From assembly GCA_024278345.1 (NCBI GenBank), contig JAJRTK010000459.1:1-49649 (forward strand): DNA of 49,649 bases, read 5' to 3'. The position numbers were made by a program, and so were the translations under genes. The notes beneath the pieces are model-generated. The model saw nothing but the letters and a program-made list of their open reading frames with translations, had not been told where the DNA came from and ran no database searches. Of this stretch, positions 19,701 to 28,246 are shown piece by piece (position 1 is the first letter of the stretch; the number at the start of each line of letters is the position of its first letter). The stretch is from a bacterium. Its GTDB lineage: Bacteria; CSSED10-310; JAJRTK01.

Positions 19701-22618
19701 TCTATCTTGTGGAGTTGGAAGCAGCGGATCGCCTGGGCCGAACCCAGACCCTGAAGGTCGATCTCTTCGCAGGCGGCAAGGGCCCCGTTGCATGGAAACG
19801 CCCCGCGACCAAGAGCCTCACGGTCACTCCCCACCAAGGCAGTTACAAACCCGGGCAGCTTGCTCATCTCATCGTCCAAAGCCCCTTCCAAAAAGCCGAG
19901 CTTCTGGTCATCGTCGAGGCCCCCGAAGGCAATCGATACCAGTGGGTGCCCGTTCGCGGCGGCACCGCGAACTTCCAGCTCGAACTCCTCCCCACCTGGG
20001 CTCCGCGTCTCCCCATCCACTTAGTGCTCATGCGCCCGCGCCTCCCCAAGACCCACCCCGCCCAAAAGAGCGGTACCGATCTCGGCAAACCAACGACTCT
20101 CGCTTCCACCATTTGGCTCGATGTCGAGCCAATGGCGAATCGCATCGACATCGACCTGGACTACCCGGAAAAAGCCATGCCAGGGGAAACCGTGGAGTTC
20201 CGTATCCACCTCAGCACCCCTGACAAAACCCCGCTCTCCGGGGAGGTCACGCTCTGGCTCGTGGACCGCGCCGTCCTGGCCTTGGCCAAGGAGCAGCGCC
20301 TCGACCCAGTTCCGGATTTCCTGAGCCGAGTCGTTTCCTATCTCACTCTCCACGATACCCGGGGCCTGACCTTCGGCTGGCTCCCCTTGGCCCTCAAAAC
20401 CGGCGGTGGCTTCGGAAAGCGGAAACAAGAGCTCCTTGACCGAGTCACCGTGCGCAAACGCTTTAAGACCGTTCCTTACTACAACCCCACAATCCAGGTG
20501 GGCTCCGACGGAAGGGCTCTGGTCACGGTTCAGCTCCCGGATAACCTCACGACTTTCGCCGTTCGAGCCAAAGCGACGAGCGGGGCTCAGCGTTTCGGCT
20601 ATGCCGCGGGAGATATCGCCGTCCGCCTCCCGCTCATCGTCCAGCCTGCCCTGCCAAGATTCGTGCGGCCGGGAGATCGTTTCACCGCCACTGCTATGGG
20701 GCGCGTGGTGGATGGGCCGGGAGGCCCGGGAAACGTCCAAATCCAAACCCTGGGTGCCGGCGTCCTGGGAGAGCGCCAGAAACAGGTCAGTTGGAGACCC
20801 GACGAACCCCAGCGCCTGGAATTCCCGGTGGTGGTGGGAACGCCGCCGCTGACCGACGACGGAAAACTCCTCTATCAAGAGGTCGTCTTCCAGGTTGCCG
20901 TGGAGCGAATGGCCGATGGCGCCAAGGACGCCTTCGAGATCAAGCTTCCCATCCTCGAGGATCGTCAACCTGTCCGAACTAGCCTCTTCAAGAAACTCAA
21001 GCCCGGCAAATCCCTCAAATTGCCAAGGCTCAAAGAAAAAGCCAGACCGGGAACCCTGAGCCGGTCTCTCATGATCGCCAGCCGCCCTGCCCTGCTTTCC
21101 ATGCTTGGCGGCCTTGACTTCTTTCAGCGCTATCCCTACGGCTGTACCGAGCAACGGGCCAGCCGTCTCCGGACACAACTTGCGGTCCAGAAACTCCAAG
21201 GCCTCCTCCAGCGCAAAACCGCCGACAAGGAACTGGAACGTGCATTCCGTCAAACGCAGGACTGGATCATCTCCGCCACGGATGAAGACGGCCTTTGCGC
21301 CTACTGGCCCGGCTCCGGAAGCTCGGTCTTCCTCACCTCCTGGGTCGTTCTCACCTTGCTGGAGGCGGCACAAGAGGGCCTGCCGGTGGATCAAGAGCTT
21401 CAGGATCGCCTTCTCAAAGGCCTGGAGCGCTCCCTGAGATCGGACTCCCAACATCTCCTGAGCGGAGCCGTGGAATTCGAGAAGGCCTGGGCCCTGGCCG
21501 CCCTGGCCGCGGCGGGCCGCTTCCAGAGCGCCTATGCCGCCGAGCTCGCCCGGAAAGCCCGATACCTCGATACCGAAGGCACGGCCCAGCTCCTCCTGGC
21601 ACTGAGTGACGGCGGAGCCACCGACTCGCCCAGAATCCCCGGCCTCCTGGAGCAGCTCTGGCGTGACATCGAGATTCGCCTTCACCAAGGAAAAGAAGCC
21701 TACTCTGGCCTCCGCCGGGAGTGGAGCCCCGATGGCCGCATCCTCTCCAGTGAAGCCCGAGTCCTCGCCACCACTGCCCAGGCGCTGCTGCGCGTCGATC
21801 CAAAGAATCCCAGACTGCCCATGCTCACCAATGCCCTCATCACCCTGGGCCAAGACGATGGCTGGGGCTCCACCAATGCCAATGCCGCCGCCCTTCGGGC
21901 TCTCACCGAGCTTCTAAAGCCGCCCTTCGGCCCGCCAAACCCCCTTGCCATCAAGCTTCGGATCGGCGACTTCACTGAAGCTGTCACTCTCGATGAAAAA
22001 ACGCCACTCCTGCTACGAACCTTCAATGTCCGTGACAAGGGGAAGCTCACGCTTTCTAAGACAGCCCGCAACCCCATCGCCGTGAAGCTCGAAACCGAAT
22101 ACACACCGGCGAAACCCGGCTCGGAGGCATCTCCAAAGGCCAACGGCTTCGTCGTCCAACGAACGCAGTTTCGAATCCTTGAGGAGGGCGACCCTCCCGA
22201 GCGGCAGGACCTGAAAAAGGGCGGACGGACCATCAACTACACCATGGGCACCATCATCGAAGAACAGGTTCAGGTGGTCAACCCCAAGACACGCAACTAC
22301 GTCGCCATCGTGGTTCCCTTGGCCGCCGGCATGGAGCCACTCAACCCACGCCTGGCCACGGCACCTCCCGAGGCCAAACCCAGCCACGAACTCACCCTGG
22401 AACCTAGCTCCAGCGCCTATCTCGACCACCAGGTCGCCTTCTACTACGACACGCTTCCCAAGGGAACCTTCAATTTCTATTTCCGTACCAGGGCCACCAC
22501 TGAGGGGACTTTCATCCAACCACCGGCCCTGGCCGAAATGATGTACGATGCCTCGACCCGAGGCAATTCCGCTGGCGCCTCGATCCAGGTCACTCCACAG
22601 GAAGGGCCACCTCAATAG
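16754..22618 (+). CDS. bacterial alpha-2-macroglobulin family protein with thioester motif
   Basis: MG-domain motif FTERPLYRPEEAVHIRGYVR; thioester YPYGCTEQRASRL encoded at 21131-21154; alpha-alpha toroid segments and C-terminal receptor-type domain. Start codon uncertain. Confidence 0.93.
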   Translation: MGTGVKGASSGRRTAPDVSGTQLSKLPLVALTTLFLAVSSGTFVMAAPVEAQGPGAKATATIVPDNFLRRWDPITIFFPEELGPATGGPEDEPHRFVSLTPAHPGAYRWLDSRTLQFRPVEPWPPLEQFTVEGGNRKLSLETLMSPPVRMLPRNGTTTGLAPVERITLEFSEPLDPADLAKILRIELRPSPGVISADSRWLDERDFEIKVQERSSRSSLAKFVILLRHAIPTATKVVCHFRLSLADSGDESFMSLWFRTPGSFQATRLGCKGSMLPLSPGGIRYTRDQAISCAPSDRAIRVRFSAPCQLGPVEARNFVRISPAVEGLEVAGKGKVLELRGKFHSEQLYRVTLRPTKLTDAAGRSLEMSGSNEVYLFFPREDPYLRWLKANGIAERFGPQMVPLEGRGFAKGDLRIHKIDPLDRSFWPMPGRRVTVDESNRPPGPGEEPAPFKEPARSIYTSEISKQIAALGSPALSTIVSLPLASTDRAASFGLDLKPYLSRISGKEKPGAYLLGLRKLDKSSQRSWMRLQVTDLSLTTVEEAKRVVFVVTSLSTGRPVAKAILRLEGAKRDRQRKYRWKTLFYGTTDAQGRCVWQAPGKERRSSWKIKRLVVRKSVDTLVLNTTEPPEAYHDNVWSRDYSTWLQWTTNQLVWRGPQPKPMVHIFTERPLYRPEEAVHIRGYVRQFDAGRLTPIVPDAKLVVEGPGELKWTNPVQWTSKGNFYFRFQEKKLPTGRYRAYLEMPRGYRYDSVTFRMEAYRLPRFEVELHAPDTVPMDREFKVRLTARYYAGGSAAKLPVKWRISQFPYTWTPDKREGYAFSSDSRYSRTNRFEGGSVVEQSTTDEGGSDLLSLNPAGEATAQPRSYIVEATVTGADEQTVTSTRRILALPPFVLGMKVARYLEEGTELKPEIIVVGHDEKLIAAKKFTLRLYHRQWHSYLEASDFADGVPHYRTDVVDKLVLEKSLISSSKPLEVPLEIAEAGVYLVELEAADRLGRTQTLKVDLFAGGKGPVAWKRPATKSLTVTPHQGSYKPGQLAHLIVQSPFQKAELLVIVEAPEGNRYQWVPVRGGTANFQLELLPTWAPRLPIHLVLMRPRLPKTHPAQKSGTDLGKPTTLASTIWLDVEPMANRIDIDLDYPEKAMPGETVEFRIHLSTPDKTPLSGEVTLWLVDRAVLALAKEQRLDPVPDFLSRVVSYLTLHDTRGLTFGWLPLALKTGGGFGKRKQELLDRVTVRKRFKTVPYYNPTIQVGSDGRALVTVQLPDNLTTFAVRAKATSGAQRFGYAAGDIAVRLPLIVQPALPRFVRPGDRFTATAMGRVVDGPGGPGNVQIQTLGAGVLGERQKQVSWRPDEPQRLEFPVVVGTPPLTDDGKLLYQEVVFQVAVERMADGAKDAFEIKLPILEDRQPVRTSLFKKLKPGKSLKLPRLKEKARPGTLSRSLMIASRPALLSMLGGLDFFQRYPYGCTEQRASRLRTQLAVQKLQGLLQRKTADKELERAFRQTQDWIISATDEDGLCAYWPGSGSSVFLTSWVVLTLLEAAQEGLPVDQELQDRLLKGLERSLRSDSQHLLSGAVEFEKAWALAALAAAGRFQSAYAAELARKARYLDTEGTAQLLLALSDGGATDSPRIPGLLEQLWRDIEIRLHQGKEAYSGLRREWSPDGRILSSEARVLATTAQALLRVDPKNPRLPMLTNALITLGQDDGWGSTNANAAALRALTELLKPPFGPPNPLAIKLRIGDFTEAVTLDEKTPLLLRTFNVRDKGKLTLSKTARNPIAVKLETEYTPAKPGSEASPKANGFVVQRTQFRILEEGDPPERQDLKKGGRTINYTMGTIIEEQVQVVNPKTRNYVAIVVPLAAGMEPLNPRLATAPPEAKPSHELTLEPSSSAYLDHQVAFYYDTLPKGTFNFYFRTRATTEGTFIQPPALAEMMYDASTRGNSAGASIQVTPQEGPPQ

Positions 22619-22691
22619 ACCCACCAGCTTCCACAAGATTCGGGCGTGGATCGCCTTCAGAGCAACGAGCCCGCTCCCATGGGTGCTCATG

Positions 22692-22750
22692 GGCGAGTGG
22701 CGGCGGCCGGACTGCCGCCGCCGCGAGCGGAACCCAACCCAAAGAAAAGA
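22692..22750 (+). repeat. copy B of dispersed GGCGAG...AAAA repeat
   Basis: ggcgagtggcggcggccggactgccgccgccgcgagcggaacccaacccaaagaaaag. Confidence 0.6.
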
Positions 22751-22830
22751 GCATCAGCCACTTTCCAGGAACGTGGTCGCTCCCGACGCAGCAGGACGGC
22801 TCTCCAATCACGCAGCGAGGAGGATAAACC

Positions 22831-24291
22831 GTGTCGATTCCCTACTTCGAACGCCTGTCAGGACTCGATTCCTCGTTTCTGCTCATGGAAAACCGGACCA
22901 TGCCGATGCACGTCTCGGCAACTCTTCTTTTCGATGGAACAAACCTCCTCCGGCCAGATGGCGGGCTGGACTTCCCGAGAATCCGGGATTATATAGCGTC
23001 CCGTCTCCACCTGGTGCCCCGGTACCGCCAACGGCTGGCCTTCACTCCCATCGAGGGCCATCCTGTATGGATCGACGACGATCAGTTCGACCTCGATTAC
23101 CACCTCCGCCACTCGGCACTTCCCAAGCCGGGCAACGAATCCGCCCTCCAAGAGCTCTCCTCCAGGATCATGTCGCAACCTTTGGACCGGAGTCGCCCTC
23201 TCTGGGAAATGTGGCTGGTGGAGGGGCTCCAGGACCGCCAAATCGCCCTGATCAGCAAGACGCATCACTGCATGATCGACGGGATTTCCGGGGTCGATTT
23301 GCTCCAGGCGATACTCCGCCCCTCCACTGAGCCGGTGGACGGTGACGACCCGCCAACCTGGACGCCGAGACCGGCCCCCTCGGCTCTCACTCTCCTGGAA
23401 GACACCGTTTGGCGCTGGAGCCGGCTCCCGCTCGATCTGACGAGGAGCGCCCTCCGCACAGCCTCTTCCTTGATCGCTCCCCGGGCCGCCCGACTCGACA
23501 AATCGGCTCCCGGCTTCTTCGGAGCCGGCCAACTTCTGAATCGAGGCAAAGCTCTCTGGCGCCTGCTGGGCCTCGGCCTGCTGCCCACGGCACGGACCCC
23601 GCTGAACCGTCCCATCAGCCCCCACCGCCGCTTCATCTGGCTCCAGACCGATCTCGACGTCGCCAGGCGGATCAAATCGGCTCTTGGGGGCAGCGTCAAC
23701 GACGTGGTCCTGGCTATCGTCACCGGCGCCCTCATCCGCTATTTCGAGGCCCGAGGATACCGAAGGCTTTGGACCCGCGACTTCCGAGTCCTGGCTCCCG
23801 TCAGCATGCACACCGACGAAGAGAAAGGCACCTTGGGCAACGACGTTTCCGGGTGGCTGGTCCGCCTGCCCCTGGGGGAAGCCAACCCACGAGAACGGCT
23901 GCGGATGATCCACCAGCAGACCCACAGGTTCAAGGAAACCAACCACGCCCTGGGTGCCGAATCCCTGACCAAAGCCTCGGACTGGTCGGGCTCGACCCTC
24001 TTGTCGCTGGCGATCCAACTCACGGCCCGCGTCCGCCCCTTCAATCTGGTGGTCACCAACGTTCCCGGCCCCAGCCTCCAGCTCTACCTTGCCGATGCCG
24101 CCCTCCTGGCCACATTCCCCCAAGTTCCCCTCTTCGAGAACCTCGGCCTCGGCATCGCCCTCTTCAGTTATGCCGGAAAACTCAACTGGGGTTTCACCGC
24201 CGACTGGGATCTGGTCCCGGACCTCGAAAAGTTCAAGTGCGCCCTCCTGGATGCCGTCCGCGAGCTGGAAGCCGAGGCCAAAAAGAAGTAA
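22831..24291 (+). CDS. wax ester synthase / diacylglycerol acyltransferase (WS/DGAT) family
   Basis: GTG start behind gcgaggagg; MSIPYFERLSGLDSSFLLMENRTMPMHV; catalytic HHxxxDG as KTHHCMIDGISG; NVPGP motif. Confidence 0.92.
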   Translation: MSIPYFERLSGLDSSFLLMENRTMPMHVSATLLFDGTNLLRPDGGLDFPRIRDYIASRLHLVPRYRQRLAFTPIEGHPVWIDDDQFDLDYHLRHSALPKPGNESALQELSSRIMSQPLDRSRPLWEMWLVEGLQDRQIALISKTHHCMIDGISGVDLLQAILRPSTEPVDGDDPPTWTPRPAPSALTLLEDTVWRWSRLPLDLTRSALRTASSLIAPRAARLDKSAPGFFGAGQLLNRGKALWRLLGLGLLPTARTPLNRPISPHRRFIWLQTDLDVARRIKSALGGSVNDVVLAIVTGALIRYFEARGYRRLWTRDFRVLAPVSMHTDEEKGTLGNDVSGWLVRLPLGEANPRERLRMIHQQTHRFKETNHALGAESLTKASDWSGSTLLSLAIQLTARVRPFNLVVTNVPGPSLQLYLADAALLATFPQVPLFENLGLGIALFSYAGKLNWGFTADWDLVPDLEKFKCALLDAVRELEAEAKKK

Positions 24292-24361
24292 CTCGGTCAC
24301 CGCACCGACTTCTCTTTTCCAACGATAACCAGGCAGACTCAGAAGCTCAGGAGCCCCTCCC

Positions 24362-24760
24362 ATGGCCTATCGCAATCCCATCCCCACAGTCGATATCATC
24401 CTGGAATTCGAAGGGCAAGGCATTCTGCTCATCGAAAGAAAAAACGAACCCCACGGCTGGGCGCTTCCCGGTGGTTACGTGGATTACGGCGAAAGCCTCG
24501 AACAGGCGGCCATCCGGGAAGCCAAGGAAGAAATCGGCCTCGACGTCAAGATCACCCGACAGTTCCACACTTATTCAGAACCGACCCGCGATCCCAGGCA
24601 GCACACGGTCTCCACGGTCTTCATCGTCCAGGCCCGGGGGCGGCCCAGGAGCGGAGACGACGCCGCCAAGGTGGCGTTCTTCCCCAGGGACTCGCTGCCG
24701 ACGCCTCTCTGCTTCGATCATGGACAGATTCTCGAAGATTACATCCGGGGCCGTTACTGA
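24362..24760 (+). CDS. NUDIX hydrolase
   Basis: Nudix box [24 protein letters not shown]. Confidence 0.95.
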   Translation: MAYRNPIPTVDIILEFEGQGILLIERKNEPHGWALPGGYVDYGESLEQAAIREAKEEIGLDVKITRQFHTYSEPTRDPRQHTVSTVFIVQARGRPRSGDDAAKVAFFPRDSLPTPLCFDHGQILEDYIRGRY

Positions 24761-24826
24761 TACTCTGATTCTGAACTGCTTTCAGGGCAGCAAACCCGGT
24801 GTGGGCCGATGAAAAACCGGTCCACT

Positions 24827-25438
24827 CTACTGGAGCTCCGCCAACGCCTGCTTCGCGCTGTTTTGGATGAGCGTGTCCGGATCGGATATCGCCTCCTTGA
24901 GTCCGGCCATCACTTCGGGCGTCGAGATTCCAACCTGCCCCAAAGCCCAAATCGCCCTCCAACGCACAGCGGAATCCTCATCCCTACATAGCTCCAGCAG
25001 CTTGGGAGCCGCCTCCCCCGCCACGGGGCCCAAGAGCCCCAAAGCCTTGGCGACCCAGTATCTCACGTTGGGATCACCGTCGCCAAGGGCTCCAGCCAAA
25101 TCAGGCACCAACGGCTCGGCCTTCTGGCCTAGCAGCCCAAGAGTCCGAGCGGCGGCACTTCGCACCGTGGTCACCTCATCTTTCAACAGCTTTCCGATAG
25201 CCCTCACCAGCGCGGGACTCGAAGGATTGAGTTCCGCCATCCGGTGCAAGACCCGCTCCCGGACATAGGGATCGGGATCTTTCAAGGCCCTCTGTAAAAC
25301 GGGAAACGCCTTTCCTTTGTGACCATTCACAAGCCAGGTACCGATCGACTCCTCCTCGTAGAGTTTCACATCTTGCCGATCACAGGCTCCGAAGGCGAGC
25401 CCAAGCAATAACGAAACGATCCCAAGCCTCCGAAACAT
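24827..25438 (-). CDS. HEAT-repeat lipoprotein
   Basis: Lipobox-like LGLAFGAC at N-terminus; tandem HEAT repeats (VRERVLHRMAEL, VRSAAARTLGLLG, VRYWVAKALGLLG, VRWRAIWALGQVG). Confidence 0.85.
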   Translation of the reverse strand: MFRRLGIVSLLLGLAFGACDRQDVKLYEEESIGTWLVNGHKGKAFPVLQRALKDPDPYVRERVLHRMAELNPSSPALVRAIGKLLKDEVTTVRSAAARTLGLLGQKAEPLVPDLAGALGDGDPNVRYWVAKALGLLGPVAGEAAPKLLELCRDEDSAVRWRAIWALGQVGISTPEVMAGLKEAISDPDTLIQNSAKQALAELQ

Positions 25439-25538
25439 CCCAATTTCCTCCTGGAGTTTCCCAACAATTCAGCCACCCCATGAGAGCCCGCAAGACTATT
25501 CGACCGTGCTCCTCGCCCAGGGCATTAATCTTGGTAAA

Positions 25539-25601
25539 CCTTTTTTTTCTTAGCGTTGCGCTCCGCTCCCATCGGGCGCCGTCCGACACCCGCTTCTCGC
25601 C
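25539..25601 (-). repeat. copy D of dispersed GGCGAG...AAAA repeat (minus orientation)
   Basis: Reverse complement GGCGAGAAGCGGGTGTCGGACGGCGCCCGATGGGAGCGGAGCGCAACGCTAAGAAAAAAAAGG. Confidence 0.55.
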
Positions 25602-25901
25602 ATTGTCACCGCTGCTCTGGGCTCTTGCCCAGCTACCGGTCTTCTCCTAGTCTTACCATGACAACGGTCTACCATCCCACCGTGGATCTGGATTCCTCAC
25701 GGTGAATCTAACCGTGACAACCTGATTGTTCATTCCCGCTGTGGTCCTCGGCGGGAGCAGCTCCGTAACGATCAGCGGCAAGAAATCCGGGCTGGAATGT
25801 CAGACCCACAAACTTTCTGCTATCGGTAGGCAGGTGAAACAGGAATTTGCATCAGGCGACCTCACACGCCCGGCAAGAGAACCGGGTCAAGGAGCAAAGG
25901 G

Positions 25902-26099
25902 ATGTTTTCCATCGGATTTCCAGAGCTTGCATTGATTCTAGCCATCGTGCTCATCGTCTTCGGAGCTGGCAAGTTGCCCAACGCCCTGGCTCAGCTCAAG
26001 AAAGGACTGTCGGAATTCCAAAAAGGCGCACAAACTCCACCTGCCATCGAAGGAACGCAAAATCACGCCGCGCCACCGCAAGAGAATGAAAGCTCGTGA
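25902..26099 (+). CDS. tatA: Sec-independent translocase subunit TatA/TatE family
   Basis: [45 protein letters not shown] motif, TM, FGxxKLP, amphipathic helix. Confidence 0.93.
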   Translation: MFSIGFPELALILAIVLIVFGAGKLPNALAQLKKGLSEFQKGAQTPPAIEGTQNHAAPPQENESS

Positions 26100-26135
26100 A
26101 ACGGGACTTCCCGGCGAGTCTTCCGCAACCGCCAA

Positions 26136-27449
26136 TCACAGGTCAGAGGGCGCGGTCACACTGCCGCCCCGGTCGCCTAGCGAGGACGCCTGGAGCTGAG
26201 CGCTGGTTTCCGCGATGCCTTGCCGCACCAACGGGTTGATATTCGTGACCGACGTGTAGGCATCCAGCGCCTCAGCCCAACGCGCTTCCTTGGTATACCC
26301 CTCGGCCTCGACAATCCTTGAGATATCTCTTGAATAGGAATCCACCGACAGTTTCGCTTCGGACATTTTCAGGACTCCGTCCAACTGCCTAAGAACGCGT
26401 TGAACCGCCCAAAACCCCTGCTGGGCCACATCGAGCTCTCCTTCACCATAAGCCTTGATGGCGCGGCCCATCCGTTCCAGCACCGACGCCTGGACACGCT
26501 GGACCAGGAATTCCCGGGACCGAAGGTAGGCATCAACTTTCGTCTGGGTCCCTTCCGGTAGCTCTTGCCCTTCGCGCCACAACTCCGGGTCGGAAAGAAC
26601 GGCTTCGTACTCCATGAGAGCAGCCGTATAGCGCCGCCTGATCATGAAGTCGAGGGCAAACCCGAGGCGCTGCTCAAGGATTGAGTTACGGCTTCTCAAC
26701 ACACTTTCGAGTTGCTTCTGAGGATTGAGCTTCCGCCCCCCAAAACGCACGGTCACGGCATCAGTGGTTCCCGTGAGCGACTGGATCAGACCGGCAACGC
26801 GTCGCAAAAGCACAAGCGCTGAATTATAGCTCCCTCGGCGGAGCTGGCTCATGGCGCGAAGCTCAAGCAACCCACGAGCAAACCCCTCCCGGTATCTGGA
26901 AAGCCGTTCTTCCATCTCTTGGGACTTTCCGGCCACTTCCTCCTGCAGGCCCGCTAACACCTCTACCGCACCGTCAAACTCCCCCCGCCGTATCAGTCTC
27001 TCCAGGTAACCAACTCGCCTCTCGAAACTCTGCTCCGCCGCCGTCAGCCTCAGAACGCCGGAAAAACTATCCTTGCCTACCTCCAGCAACAAGGGCCCGG
27101 ATGTTTCAAAAAAGACGATTGTCCCCCCTTGGACCACGGGCAACGATGCCGTCACCCAATAATAGCCCGCCAAAAGACGAAAACGGGCATGCCCCCTAGG
27201 GTCCGTCAGCTTCTGAGCTAGCAGCCCGCCATTCCGGTCCGCCACGGCGACTTCCGCCTCTCCAGCCTTCCGAATCCAGGCCGACAGCCGATCTTCCGAC
27301 ACACCTTCCACGGAAATGGCCAAATCGACACGGTAAATCCGGCTCAGGTAGTTGATGGGGGATAGCGGGAAGTTCCAGTAATCCAACCCCGCGATCCCCA
27401 TGGCCAGCCCCAAAAAGACCACCGAATAACGAAGGAGAATCTGCTTCAT
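26136..27449 (-). CDS. membrane-anchored protein with helical/TPR-like C-terminal half, unknown function
   Basis: N-terminal TM (LLRYSVVFLGLAMGIAGLDYW), long open frame with helical repeats (GAVEVLAGLQEEVAG, SALVLLRRVAGLI, WAEALDAYTSVTNINPLVRQGI). Confidence 0.6.
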   Translation of the reverse strand: MKQILLRYSVVFLGLAMGIAGLDYWNFPLSPINYLSRIYRVDLAISVEGVSEDRLSAWIRKAGEAEVAVADRNGGLLAQKLTDPRGHARFRLLAGYYWVTASLPVVQGGTIVFFETSGPLLLEVGKDSFSGVLRLTAAEQSFERRVGYLERLIRRGEFDGAVEVLAGLQEEVAGKSQEMEERLSRYREGFARGLLELRAMSQLRRGSYNSALVLLRRVAGLIQSLTGTTDAVTVRFGGRKLNPQKQLESVLRSRNSILEQRLGFALDFMIRRRYTAALMEYEAVLSDPELWREGQELPEGTQTKVDAYLRSREFLVQRVQASVLERMGRAIKAYGEGELDVAQQGFWAVQRVLRQLDGVLKMSEAKLSVDSYSRDISRIVEAEGYTKEARWAEALDAYTSVTNINPLVRQGIAETSAQLQASSLGDRGGSVTAPSDL

Positions 27450-27550
27450 CAGTCCAACGCTTCCAGGCGATTCTGCACCAGAGAATCAAAGCCACTGAGA
27501 AACGCCCCTCCAAGCCCGGCATTCAGGTCAATTTCATCCCGGCAGATCAA
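27449..27550 (-). CDS. possible 33-aa micro-ORF (TTG start) overlapping both neighbours
   Basis: TTG at 27550 overlaps the TGA of the 45-aa ORF (TTGA); its TGA overlaps the ATG of the 437-aa gene (TGATG). Peptide (M)ICRDEIDLNAGLGGAFLSGFDSLVQNRLEALD. Confidence 0.35.
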   Translation of the reverse strand: MICRDEIDLNAGLGGAFLSGFDSLVQNRLEALD

Positions 27551-27684
27551 GCCTTCTCCACACGAGCTGGCTTCGGTGCCGCCATCAGGACCAACCGCAA
27601 CGCGGCACGAAGGGTGATAGACGCCGCACCAACTCCAACCGCGACCGTTACACAACCAGCCAGCAATACGAGCAATCCCTCCAT
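27547..27684 (-). CDS. possible 45-aa small membrane protein
   Basis: ATG at 27684 behind ggaggg; MEGLLVLLAGCVTVAVGVGAASITLRAALRLVLMAAPKPARVEKA. Confidence 0.45.
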   Translation of the reverse strand: MEGLLVLLAGCVTVAVGVGAASITLRAALRLVLMAAPKPARVEKA

Positions 27685-27813
27685 GATTCCCTCCGCCGTT
27701 CAAGTGGTTTTTGGCTGAAAGAGAACTCGTCTCACAATTCGTCACTCGCAAAAGTCGCGCCACCTTGCTCTTCCTGGCCACAAAACCCAACGAACCGCGG
27801 ACCAGCGGGCCAG

Positions 27814-27928
27814 GAGACCCGCCCGCAACGAAAGGGCACGGAGCGCCTGCGACCGCTGATTCCGGTTCTCCCCGAAGAAGGGCGTACGGGCCGAGAGACC
27901 CGCCCGCAACGAAAGGGCACGGAGCGCC
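27814..27928. repeat. 34-bp direct repeat with 81-bp period
   Basis: gagacccgcccgcaacgaaagggcacggagcgcc at 27814-27847 and again at 27895-27928. Confidence 0.85.
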
Positions 27929-27984
27929 GTGACGTTGCCGGGGACGGGTGCCGGAGGCCCCGGACGACCTTCGAGTCACGCAAA

Positions 27985-28071
27985 CGTGACCCGCCGAGCG
28001 GCAGCGAGGCGTAGCCCGACCCCTTGCCACTTCACAATCCTCGAAGTGTCCCGCTTTGCGTGGATGCCCTC
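27985..28071 (-). repeat. dispersed repeat R copy 2 (minus orientation)
   Basis: Reverse complement GAGGGCATCCACGCAAAGCGGGACACTTCGAGGATTGTGAAGTGGCAAGGGGTCGGGCTACGCCTCGCTGCCGCTCGGCGGGTCACG matches 10591-10677. Confidence 0.7.
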
Positions 28072-28246
28072 TCATGGAAACCGACCTTGGCTACGTTCCG
28101 CTTCCATCGGTATCGACCCGTGCCTTTGGCACGAGTTCCCCGCGGCACCCGCTACTCGATCTTCGCCCCTCTTGCTCCACCGCCTTGAGCCCGGAGCGCC
28201 ACCGCTTGTGTCTGGTTTGACCTTGTTCGTGTTCGATTTGACACGA

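Noticed and set aside
20021-24363. Long antisense ORFs (20021-21853, 22858-24363) and the plus-frame 23409-24812 ORF
   Set aside because: Overlap well-supported A2M, WS/DGAT and NUDIX frames; sequences look like out-of-frame Pro/Arg/Ser-rich translation.
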